Both the position numbers and the translations under genes were made by a program. Shown here in pieces: positions 30,345-37,156 of a stretch of 37,237 nt of DNA. The stretch covers positions 1-37,237 of the IMG/VR virus record IMGVR_UViG_3300035660_000040; one strand, given 5' to 3'. How positions within the stretch are numbered: position 1 is the first letter of the stretch; each line of letters starts with the position of its first letter. This DNA comes from a virus. The notes under the pieces were generated by a model. That model did not search any database. It saw nothing but the letters and a program-made list of their open reading frames with translations, and had not been told where the DNA came from.

Positions 30345-32517
30345 TTGAGAACTCTCCCAAACCTTTGTCTGACGCATTGACTTTCTGCGTTTTTTCCTTC
30401 TTTTTTTTAGTTTTCATTACAGCCTTTTTGGGCTTGAAAATGATATGCGCATCTTCAAGAACTTTCTCTCCTGTAAACGGGCTCATCAGGGGTATATCTC
30501 GCTCAACTTTCTGAACGCCTATCTTTCTGAGATTATTTTCAAACTGTGTTTTTAATTCAGAGAATGACAACTCCACATTTGCAAAATCCACAGTTTCCCG
30601 TATATCTAAACCCGGAGAGGCAAGATTTTCACGCCCCTCTTTTCTGAGAAAGATTAACCCCTTTATCTCAAACTCCTTAAAATATCCCTCCGCGGTCCCT
30701 GTTGCGAATCTCGCAGCTTCCGCTAACTCCTTAGTTGAAACTTCAGGTTTAGAAATGAAAAGATTCTTCAGAACATCCCACACGAAAAGTTGTCTCTCCG
30801 TGAGTCCAATAATTTGAGTAAAGATCGCTTCATCACCGATTTGCCAAACATACCAAAAGACGTTCGGCGTTGCGATTATACACTCGTCACTTCCATCATG
30901 ATATTTAGGTAACTTCTTTGCAAAGACTCTGCTGATGCACGCAATAATATTTAGAAGTTTGAGCGTATGTCTTCTTATTGACGTATCAAACGTTGGTAAG
31001 AGCTTCTTAAGTGCGTGTGCATAAGGAATAATGATCGGTGCTGTCGTAAGCTCTTTATCAAGTTTTTCAAAGAGACAACGAAGAATTTTCTTCTCATGCT
31101 GAACATTCACTCGCTTACTTGGCGGCTTTGTGGCTTCTTCAAGCTGAAAGTCTCTGACTCGCACATTTTGCTCAACTGACTCATCCACGACCAAGTTGAA
31201 GATTCTGTTTTCAAGTTCTGGGGGCGGAGCAATCTCCGTTGTGGTCATAATGAAGTTGCCGACTTTTACTCGCTTTTCGTCAAGAACCATCTTCCCGCTT
31301 TCTGGGTCTCGATGCGGGTATAAGGTGACGATTTCCCCCTCGCTTATGCCGACCTTCATATCATACTCTGTCGTGGATTCTTGAGAGGGGCTTTCCATAC
31401 CGCGGCGTTCTGCAAGATAGACGGTGCGATATTCATCGCCTAAATATCTGAATGCCTTATCCGTCGCTCCTGTGATCTTCTTAATCCACTTTTTCGGAAA
31501 ACAGAGCATAACGCAGTCAACGAGATGGTTCTTTCCTCCGGCACTCTTGCCGCTCACCTCCATGCTTAACTTCGCGAGTTCCAAGATCGGTATGAGAATC
31601 TTGTTTTTATCTTCCTGCACTACGTCTTGATTTGCTCTGAAGACGTAATGCAGAATCTGCTCAGGATTTGCAAGTAAATGCTCAACTTCCTTCTGTTCCT
31701 CTTCTGTGAAAATCTCTGTTTCTTCAAAATCAAAATGATAAGGCGTCTGATCTTTGAAAGCAGATCGCACCTTAACTTGTAAGACTTTGTGCTCAAGCGA
31801 CGGTTTGTTTCGCTTGTTCCAGTCTTCTAAAAGCGTTAGAGTTTCTTCTTCATTTTTGCCCTGCGTTCGATAATATGTCGCGACTCTGATCGCGGCGCAA
31901 TCACGATTTCCTTCTTCAACGCCTTGAAGAAGCTCAGAGATATTCACCTTCTTGAAGTCATCATATTTAACGCCGAACTTCTCAAAGAGAATCTGTTTGA
32001 TATCAAGCTCTAAATCACCCTCCCAGACTTTAGGAGGCACCTTTGAAAGAAAGGCGTAAGGTTTCTTTGTATCTGGGTGAATGCTCATCGGAGCGATGCC
32101 CTGAACTCCCTCGCTCTGAATGTCAAACTGAATCTTGCCCTCATGTCTTCGGAAGGTGTGAATAGGCATTAGAGTTCTGAGATAAATATGCCACTTGCCG
32201 CTGCCCGTTCTTACGGTTGTTGTGTCGCCAAGAAATCTCTTGAATGCTTCAAACGTTTCTTTGCTGTCACAATCAATTATTACGAGATTTTCGCTTGCCT
32301 TTCCGCAGATAAAGCCGATATTGCCCTGTTCTGAAATGAACCACTTTTCCCAGTCAGCTTGACTTGCTTCATAGACTTCTGGCGAGTTCCACTGAAGGTC
32401 AATGGGGTCTTTGCCGACTGTGCGGACGATCTTTATACCGTTTGCTTTAGCCCACTCGATCGTTTCAAGTCTTGTGTTCTTAATGTGATCTTGTTCAGGT
32501 GGCGCTCTCTTTCGCAA
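30328..32517 (-). CDS. Prim-pol fused to helicase-like ATPase
   Basis: 729 aa, TTG start (32517) with AAGGAGTGG 7 nt upstream. N-terminal archaeo-eukaryotic primase domain: NLVIIDCDS (Asp82, Asp84), GSGKWHIYLR (His110) and FDIQSEG (Asp132). A PriCT-1-like linker is at about 200-245 (GNRDCAAIRVATYYRTQGK). Next is an ATPase-like domain with GKSAGGKN (residues 323-330) in place of GxxxxGK[ST], then TVYLAERRGM and FIMTTTEIAPPPELENRIFNL (sensor-like TTT and an arginine-finger-type R). A winged-helix-like region follows (TERQLFVWDVLKNLFISKPEVSTKELAEAARF). It probably primes and unwinds viral DNA for PolB, which overlaps its 3' end. Confidence 0.8.
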   Translation of the reverse strand: MRKRAPPEQDHIKNTRLETIEWAKANGIKIVRTVGKDPIDLQWNSPEVYEASQADWEKWFISEQGNIGFICGKASENLVIIDCDSKETFEAFKRFLGDTTTVRTGSGKWHIYLRTLMPIHTFRRHEGKIQFDIQSEGVQGIAPMSIHPDTKKPYAFLSKVPPKVWEGDLELDIKQILFEKFGVKYDDFKKVNISELLQGVEEGNRDCAAIRVATYYRTQGKNEEETLTLLEDWNKRNKPSLEHKVLQVKVRSAFKDQTPYHFDFEETEIFTEEEQKEVEHLLANPEQILHYVFRANQDVVQEDKNKILIPILELAKLSMEVSGKSAGGKNHLVDCVMLCFPKKWIKKITGATDKAFRYLGDEYRTVYLAERRGMESPSQESTTEYDMKVGISEGEIVTLYPHRDPESGKMVLDEKRVKVGNFIMTTTEIAPPPELENRIFNLVVDESVEQNVRVRDFQLEEATKPPSKRVNVQHEKKILRCLFEKLDKELTTAPIIIPYAHALKKLLPTFDTSIRRHTLKLLNIIACISRVFAKKLPKYHDGSDECIIATPNVFWYVWQIGDEAIFTQIIGLTERQLFVWDVLKNLFISKPEVSTKELAEAARFATGTAEGYFKEFEIKGLIFLRKEGRENLASPGLDIRETVDFANVELSFSELKTQFENNLRKIGVQKVERDIPLMSPFTGEKVLEDAHIIFKPKKAVMKTKKKKEKTQKVNASDKGLGEFSNAVES

Positions 32518-33955
32518 CGTTTAACCACTCCTTATCGAAAACTAAGTATATCTTGGGCTGCGTCATGACCCCGGCGGTTCGTATCATGTGGATTATCGTG
32601 TCTCTGGGAGCGTTCGCGATAGCGTTCTTGTAATCAACGTTGCTTGCAAAACGTTCTGCGGAGACGACTTTGCGGAAGATGAGATGTGTTGCAAGCATTA
32701 TGAGGACTTTTCTTATCTGCTCAAAGGTGTCCGGGTGTTCGTTCAGAAAGCGTGTTATGTATCCTTCACTACTCATGTATCGAACGTCAAAGCCCAAACT
32801 TTTCACAAAGGCGTTGAACTTCGCAATAGGCTCCTCTAACGCTTTCTCTTCAATTTTTCGCATCCCCGCCTTCTCAAAGAACGGGTTATACTTCGCCATG
32901 ACTGCAACGGTTTCAGTGTAACGGGTCGGCGCTTGCGGCAAAGATTCTCGCACGATCTTCTGTCCAAGCCCGATTGTGCGATATTTCGGGTGCACGACGA
33001 CGCGGCTGATTATCGTGAGAATTTGGTTAAGTTCCGCCACCTTTATGGGTCTGTTAAAGAATCTCTTTCTCCCGAAGACTGCAAGAGGCGGGCATGAGTA
33101 AACAATGACTCCGCAAAGTTCCCGTTCTGAGCGCTCATTTTGTCTTATGAGGTTAAAGATCGCTTTTGGCGGAGGGGCATAGTGAGAACGATAATGAAAA
33201 GGCGCCAAGATTTTCCAATCAGCATACGTGCCCTTTTCTAAGTGCATCTCTGAGATTAAGCTGCACTCTTTCGCTGCGACGTTCGTGTTATATGTGATCT
33301 TGATTTCCTGTCCGTAACGCTTGTCAATGCGCACGCTGGGGTTAAGATCAGCGTTCAAATCTAAGTTGCACGTGGCGACAAGAACCGTTATGCCTAACTG
33401 TCTCGCGATCTTCTGAACGTTGAAGCTCACGATCTTCGCCGTGTCCCTGTCAAGCGTGCTGCAGAACTCATCACAGACCCAGACTTTCTTCTTGCTCTCG
33501 ATCAATTTCGCGAGTCTGTAACGGTATTTTTGCCCGTCGCTAAGTTCTGGGAACTTGCGTAGAAAGAGAAACGCATCATTTAGGCCTACGGCGCTCAAAA
33601 TGCGCAGAGCTTCATCAATTGTGGCTTCAACACTGTCCACGAGCGGCTTGTTTATGTCAATTTCAAGTTCATTTATATCCGCGACGTCATTGATGAAGGT
33701 CTTTTTGAACTCTCTCAGAATTGAGCTTTTCCCGCTGCCGCTATCTCCGGTGATATAGACAACGTCGCCCTCGTTTACGTCAATGTCTGTGTCGCAGATT
33801 ATGAATTGCTTTTCGCCGTCAATACCGAGACCAAAAGCCTCAGCGGTTGCGATCGTTCTCTCCGTAAGCTCTACGGCGGTCTTGTAGATTATTGAGACAT
33901 GATACTTACGCAGTCGCTTGACTGCACGAAACCTCAAAATCTTCATCTTTTCCAT
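32495..33955 (-). CDS. ABC-ATPase fused to GNAT acetyltransferase (COG2401-like)
   Basis: 486 aa. ABC part: Walker A GDSGSGKSS (residues 70-78), signature LSDGQ (138-142), Walker B VWVCDEF (158-164), all intact, but no membrane domain. GNAT part (about 250-390): VIVYSCPPLAVF, then SRVVVHPKYRTIGLGQKIVRESL (the V.P..R..GiG acetyl-CoA motif) and NPFFEKAGM. A helical C-terminus of about 90 residues follows. COG2401 proteins with this fusion occur in many archaea and some viruses, with the biochemical role unproved. Nucleic-acid or protein modification coupled to ATP binding is likely. The start at 33955 (or ATG 33946) overlaps the HNH gene by about 50 nt. Confidence 0.85.
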   Translation of the reverse strand: MEKMKILRFRAVKRLRKYHVSIIYKTAVELTERTIATAEAFGLGIDGEKQFIICDTDIDVNEGDVVYITGDSGSGKSSILREFKKTFINDVADINELEIDINKPLVDSVEATIDEALRILSAVGLNDAFLFLRKFPELSDGQKYRYRLAKLIESKKKVWVCDEFCSTLDRDTAKIVSFNVQKIARQLGITVLVATCNLDLNADLNPSVRIDKRYGQEIKITYNTNVAAKECSLISEMHLEKGTYADWKILAPFHYRSHYAPPPKAIFNLIRQNERSERELCGVIVYSCPPLAVFGRKRFFNRPIKVAELNQILTIISRVVVHPKYRTIGLGQKIVRESLPQAPTRYTETVAVMAKYNPFFEKAGMRKIEEKALEEPIAKFNAFVKSLGFDVRYMSSEGYITRFLNEHPDTFEQIRKVLIMLATHLIFRKVVSAERFASNVDYKNAIANAPRDTIIHMIRTAGVMTQPKIYLVFDKEWLNVAKESAT

Positions 33956-34235
33956 TCCCTTCTAAATAATGTTTTTCAGCGTGATGATTCGGGCAAAAGA
34001 GTCGTGTATCTTTGGGAACTTTGCCCGTTCGATGAAACTCATAAACCGTCAAAATGCGGGCTCGCTTATACCCGCGAACTTCTTTCTCATGATGAATCTC
34101 AAGAAGATACGGAATTTCATTCCAACCGCACTCCGTCCCGTCTTTGCGGACCCATTGACAGCGCCCGCCCATTGCCATTATCAGACGCATGCGGATTTGC
34201 TTCCACCAAGTCTTTCTTGAGATTAATATCAACAA
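33906..34235 (-). CDS. HNH endonuclease
   Basis: 109 aa (TTG at 34235; an ATG at codon 16 is possible). The zinc-binding HNH fold runs CQWVRKDGTECGW (Cys26, Cys36), LLEIHHEKEVRG (His48/His49) and LFCPNHHAEKHYLE (Cys81, His84/85, His89). In the usual LCpnCH the second cysteine is replaced by histidine (CPNHH), so the zinc site may be C3H. Such proteins nick DNA and may be homing, packaging or defence-related enzymes. It lies in the early gene cluster, not by the terminase, and overlaps both flanking genes. Confidence 0.75.
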   Translation of the reverse strand: MLILISRKTWWKQIRMRLIMAMGGRCQWVRKDGTECGWNEIPYLLEIHHEKEVRGYKRARILTVYEFHRTGKVPKDTRLFCPNHHAEKHYLEGNGKDEDFEVSCSQATA

Positions 34236-34432
34236 TCTTCATCTCTCTCTGGTGGTTCGGGCTGATACCAATCATTAACGGTTTCGCGAGCGTCATCAAA
34301 TCCCTCAGAACGTGCTTGATCAAGAAGTTGCTCAAACTCACTCCATGTAAAAATTCCTCTTATGAGATTCTCAAGGAATTTCTGCGCAGCCGTCTTGAGA
34401 ACGTTGCTCCAATCTTTCTTGTGTTCAAACAT
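34229..34432 (-). CDS. 67-aa hypothetical protein
   Basis: The ATG of MFEHKKDW (34432) has AGAGG at 9-nt spacing. The reading frame also has a GTG two codons earlier, overlapping the upstream stop. The protein is helical and acidic, with FLENLIRGIFTWSEFEQLLDQARSEGFDDARETVNDWY and a final PEPPERDEDC. No family recognised. Packed between a coiled-coil gene and the HNH nuclease with overlaps on both sides, it is certainly in a translated operon. Confidence 0.55.
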   Translation of the reverse strand: MFEHKKDWSNVLKTAAQKFLENLIRGIFTWSEFEQLLDQARSEGFDDARETVNDWYQPEPPERDEDC

Positions 34433-34434
34433 GT

Positions 34435-34638
34435 TCACGCAAACCTCTTAATGCCGTCTTTTAACCTCTGCACAATGCGCTTCAGAACTTTGATCTCTCT
34501 CGCTTGATGCGGTACTTTCCATTTATTGAGAGACCATTTGAGTATGCATAAGTTAGCGTTAGAATGAATGAGTGTGTTAATCCGTTTCTCCAACTCCATG
34601 ATTATTACGTTTACTTCTGATTTATCTAACTCAGACAT
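34435..34638 (-). CDS. 67-aa coiled-coil hypothetical protein
   Basis: Starts at the ATG of MSELDKSEVN (34638) with GAGGAG 7 nt upstream, rather than at longer frames. It overlaps the upstream gene by 8 nt. Helical pattern VNVIIMELEKRINTLIHSNANLCILKWSLNKW followed by a basic C-terminal helix (REIKVLKRIVQRLKDGIKRFA). It may bind nucleic acid or another subunit through its coil. No known family. It lies in a run of four short early genes. Confidence 0.6.
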   Translation of the reverse strand: MSELDKSEVNVIIMELEKRINTLIHSNANLCILKWSLNKWKVPHQAREIKVLKRIVQRLKDGIKRFA

Positions 34639-34930
34639 CCGCATTCTCCTCAAGTTTCTTCTGTTCATACGGGTCCATAAAGCGTCGTTCAAACTCTCGC
34701 GCTACGGAACGGCAGATTTTCTCAACGTCTCCGCGTTCATACCAGCCCGCGTTAACGTCTGCGAAAAAGAACTTCACAATTCTGAAAAATGAGTACGTAA
34801 TCATCTTTGAAAGTTTCTTGTAATCAAGATCAATCCAAGTTCTATCCTTCTGTTCTCTGCAGAGCGCCTCAATGAGCGCCGTAATCTCTTCATCAACCTT
34901 CACTCGCAAATCTTCCGTGATATATGGCAC
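34631..34930 (-). CDS. 99-aa hypothetical protein, first gene of the replication unit
   Basis: The GTG at 34930 opens the unit that continues into HNH, ABC-GNAT and prim-pol. It lies 34 nt from a TATA-like box, so a short leader is likely; no Shine-Dalgarno is seen. The product is helical, with VKVDEEITALIEALCREQKDRTWIDLDYKKLSKMITYSFFRIVKFFFADV and a basic/acidic end (FERRFMDPYEQKKLEENADV). It may be ribbon-helix-helix-like at the N-terminus (DLRVKVDEEITALIEAL). A small regulator is possible. Confidence 0.55.
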   Translation of the reverse strand: MPYITEDLRVKVDEEITALIEALCREQKDRTWIDLDYKKLSKMITYSFFRIVKFFFADVNAGWYERGDVEKICRSVAREFERRFMDPYEQKKLEENADV

Positions 34931-34956
34931 ATCTGATCATAAGATCACGAAGCGCG

Positions 34957-34970
34957 GTCTATATTTATGA
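34957..34970 (-). promoter_or_regulatory. TATA-like promoter of the replication unit
   Basis: CATAAATAT on the minus strand, centred near 34964, is about 34 nt before the GTG at 34930 and directly downstream of the T-rich terminator of the recombinase unit. Confidence 0.45.
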
Positions 34971-34984
34971 GTTAATTAAAATGT

Positions 34985-35069
34985 TAAAAACGAAAAAAGC
35001 AAAAAAGGAGAAAAGCAAAAAAGCAAAAATCACGAAAAGAAGAAAAGCAAAAAAGCAAAAAAGAGGAAA
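34985..35069 (-). terminator. Extended T-rich terminator after the recombinase
   Basis: Downstream of the recombinase stop (35078) the minus strand is a long run of T-tracts, separated by GC (TTTTTTGC repeated several times). Archaeal RNA polymerase stops at such T-tracts without needing a hairpin. The region separates the recombinase unit from the replication unit. A plus-strand frame over it (lysine-only product) is an artefact of the A-richness. Confidence 0.65.
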
Positions 35070-35077
35070 TGTGGAAA

Positions 35078-36358
35078 TTAAGAAGGCGGCTCCGCGGCGA
35101 TCTCAATTATGATCTTGCCGCTCGGCAACGCCGTGACAACGCGCCACCCGCTTGCAAGATTCTCCGCAAGTTCGCTTTCGCTTACGATCTTCTGCACGTT
35201 AGGCTCCTCCGCGTCGCGTTCCGTCTTCTCCTCAGATTCATCGACTTTCTCTTTCTTACGCATCATTGTAACCCCGAATTTTCTCATGAGGTCTTTCTGA
35301 TCGTCGCTCATCGTGCCCATTATGCCCTCGATCGCTTTTACTCGTTCCTCAACTGTGCCGCCGGATAAGTCGATGTTTTTATATGCTTCTTTGTAGAGTT
35401 TAAGTTGCTCAGGTGTTGGTGGGAGAATATATCTTGACTCTATGTCACGACTTTTCTTGCCGCGGACTGCGTGCCCCATCCAATACTTGAGCACTATTGG
35501 GTGCCTGACGGTTAACGCCATATACGTCTCAAAGAATTTTCTGAGTCTGTGAGAGCTGAAGTTTATCCCCGAGCGCTTGTGTATTCGATAAAGATGCGTG
35601 GAAAGCGCATGTATGGTCATTCGTGTATATGGTCTTTCATCAATAATGAATATCGGCGAATCTTTCGTGATCTTTTCTCCGCGACTTTCACGAAGAGTGA
35701 AGAACGCTCTCAGATCTCTTACGGCGTTAGGGCCCAGGAACGTCTCATACTCAACTTTTTCCTTTCCTCTGTAAACGTTGAGGTGTATCCACTGCTCTCC
35801 TTTCTCAAAATCCTCCAAATCGCCGACGTTTACGATTATTGCGTCAGCCTTACTCATGCCGCTGTCTTTGAAGAATGAGATATATGCTCTCTCAGGAACG
35901 TTGCATAGTCCGTAGATTTTCTTAAGTTCGTCAACTGTGTTGCCGGGAATCGTGCGACTGTATGACTCCGGCGTCTCCGCCTGTAATCTTAGGCTTCTTG
36001 GAACGTTTGTGTTAATGAGCGCTTTTGCGCCTGCGTGGTATAATGCGACGCTGGCGGAGGCAAAGTTTTTCTTTTTCTCAAGGAAGATCGCGAAATCGTC
36101 AAAGATTCGCTCCCACTTATCGAAGGCGTCATAAGCGTTCGCTTTGACGTCTGCAACGTATTCCTCCACAATCTCTGTGGGATTCTTGCCCAAGTGTTCG
36201 CAGAAGAATTCTATGCCCGTTGCGTAACGGACTTTCGTGCTGATGGACTTCGCAACTTTATCAAACATGTGTTGCGCAACGGCATGTTTTTCGCAGAACT
36301 CGACCACTCTGCGTTCACAGGGAGACAACTTACGCTCCGGCGTTGTTACTTTCTCCAT
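35078..36358 (-). CDS. int: Tyrosine recombinase (integrase)
   Basis: 426 aa, ATG 36358 with an excellent AAGGAGGTGA. An N-terminal SAM-like arm region (about 35-125) precedes the catalytic domain. SHRLRKFFETY gives His270-x-x-Arg273, KYWMGHA gives His296, and DIESRYILPP gives nucleophile Tyr310. A beta-hairpin lysine is likely in NVYRGKEKVEYE. The usual first arginine (tGlRisE) is missing: the site reads SGMSKADA (Ser169, Lys170). The last 115 residues are acidic and coiled. It probably inserts or excises the viral genome at the 18-bp repeats. It lies 0.75 kb from the right copy. Confidence 0.85.
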   Translation of the reverse strand: MEKVTTPERKLSPCERRVVEFCEKHAVAQHMFDKVAKSISTKVRYATGIEFFCEHLGKNPTEIVEEYVADVKANAYDAFDKWERIFDDFAIFLEKKKNFASASVALYHAGAKALINTNVPRSLRLQAETPESYSRTIPGNTVDELKKIYGLCNVPERAYISFFKDSGMSKADAIIVNVGDLEDFEKGEQWIHLNVYRGKEKVEYETFLGPNAVRDLRAFFTLRESRGEKITKDSPIFIIDERPYTRMTIHALSTHLYRIHKRSGINFSSHRLRKFFETYMALTVRHPIVLKYWMGHAVRGKKSRDIESRYILPPTPEQLKLYKEAYKNIDLSGGTVEERVKAIEGIMGTMSDDQKDLMRKFGVTMMRKKEKVDESEEKTERDAEEPNVQKIVSESELAENLASGWRVVTALPSGKIIIEIAAEPPS

Positions 36359-36579
36359 ACGTTATCACCTCCTTTGAGAAGTTTCTCTAATCTTTTATGA
36401 AATTTTAGAAATCCCGGCTTGAAAAGGAACGCGAATGGAAAACTTACGCCTATCCCTTGAAAGTCGCCAGTCTTTTCATTTATATTTTCGTGAAAGCTCA
36501 AGTTTGCAATGTCATATCTTCGAACACCGAAGCCAAAATCGCAGAGATAAAGAGTTGGTGCGCTCTTACTGTTTCGCAT
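36346..36579 (-). CDS. 77-aa hypothetical protein before the integrase
   Basis: The ATG of MRNSKSAPT (36579) has GGAG at 9-nt spacing; a TTG at 36594 is less likely. It ends 13 nt inside the integrase gene. Beta-rich first part (TLYLCDFGFGVRRYDIANLSFHENI, GDFQGIGVSFPFAFLF) and a basic end (KFHKRLEKLLKGGDNVWRK). Coupled with the integrase, it could be an excisionase-like or directionality factor, but no motif supports it. Confidence 0.55.
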   Translation of the reverse strand: MRNSKSAPTLYLCDFGFGVRRYDIANLSFHENINEKTGDFQGIGVSFPFAFLFKPGFLKFHKRLEKLLKGGDNVWRK

Positions 36580-36580
36580 C

Positions 36581-36727
36581 TTACTTATCTCCAAGCTTAG
36601 ATTCCCAAATGTCCCTTGCTTCGTTGACGGTTAATTCCTTATTCTTGACTTGTCGTCTAAGCCGTTCCAACTCCGCTAACTGCTCTTTCGTCATTTTCGG
36701 ACCGATGTTGAAGCCTAAGAGTCGCAT
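36581..36727 (-). CDS. 48-aa hypothetical protein
   Basis: The ATG at 36727 has GGAG 8 nt upstream, and the stop (TAA 36581-36583) is 1 nt before the next gene's ATG. The product has MTKEQLAELERLRRQVKNKELTVNEARDIW as a helix-turn-helix-like pair of amphipathic helices. A small accessory regulator or part of an integrase complex is possible. Confidence 0.55.
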   Translation of the reverse strand: MRLLGFNIGPKMTKEQLAELERLRRQVKNKELTVNEARDIWESKLGDK

Positions 36728-36782
36728 CTAAAGCTCTCCTCTCTCACTTGTATATTTGGTATATCGAGTATAAGGAATGTTC

Positions 36783-37004
36783 TCATGCGTAGATGCCAAC
36801 TTTATACCCCGTTAACATTAGTTTTGCTTTTTGTATGTCAGAAATCTTTTTAACTCCGATCACAGCGCCGTTCTTATGTATTAGGCTCCAGATGGAGTTC
36901 CCGCAATGGTTTAGTCTCTCGCAGAGTTCTCGCCAGTCCTGCGTTGTCGGCATCTCTATTTCTTGCTTCGCGCTCTTTTTCTGCCCGTTTCTTAAATTCT
37001 TCAT
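36783..37004 (-). CDS. 73-aa basic protein, first gene of the early unit
   Basis: The ATG at 37004 follows GGGAGG with 9-nt spacing. A GTG at 37058, 27 nt from a TATA-like box, could give a 91-aa leaderless form. The N-terminus is very basic (KNLRNGQKKSAKQE). A possible alpha/beta part follows: DWRELCERLNHCGNSIWSLIHKNGAVIGVKKISDIQKAKLMLTGYKVGIY. Being the gene next to the promoter with repeats and to the right 18-bp repeat, it is a candidate regulator. Confidence 0.5.
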   Translation of the reverse strand: MKNLRNGQKKSAKQEIEMPTTQDWRELCERLNHCGNSIWSLIHKNGAVIGVKKISDIQKAKLMLTGYKVGIYA

Positions 37005-37049
37005 TTTTTCTTTCCTCCCTGCGCGATTGGAGCTCTTTCTGAGCTTCTC

Positions 37050-37096
37050 AAATCGCACGATTTAAGACTAGGCAGTGCGCGATTTAAACTCTAGGC
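37050..37096 (-). promoter_or_regulatory. Early promoter with tandem repeats and TATA boxes
   Basis: GCACGATTTAAGACTAGGC (37055-37073) is nearly repeated as GCGCGATTTAAACTCTAGGC (37077-37096), 22 bp apart. Each carries a TTTAA box. AAATCG-CA-CGATTT (37050-37063) is also an inverted repeat. The distal TTTAAA lies 27 nt before the GTG at 37058. The repeats look like regulator sites placed over promoter elements. Confidence 0.5.
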
Positions 37097-37110
37097 CTAA
37101 GACCACATAT

Positions 37111-37128
37111 ATGAATTCAGAATTCATA
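37111..37128. repeat. Right copy of 18-bp near-palindromic direct repeat (candidate attR)
   Basis: Identical to 110-127. Here the palindrome extends to 21 bp (37109-37129, arms of 10 bp). It lies upstream of the early promoter and near the recombinase. The 37,001-bp distance between copies would equal the length of the excised circle if they are att sites. Confidence 0.6.
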
Positions 37129-37156
37129 TTAGAAAGTCATAACCATTTAATATATT

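Noticed and set aside
33899-34507. Plus-strand frame of 202 codons
   Set aside because: It lies opposite HNH and neighbouring small genes that have overlaps, ribosome sites and a recognisable family; the plus frame has none.
34924-35112. Plus-strand 62-codon frame rich in lysine
   Set aside because: The lysine runs come from A-tracts that are better explained as the T-rich terminator of the minus-strand recombinase gene.
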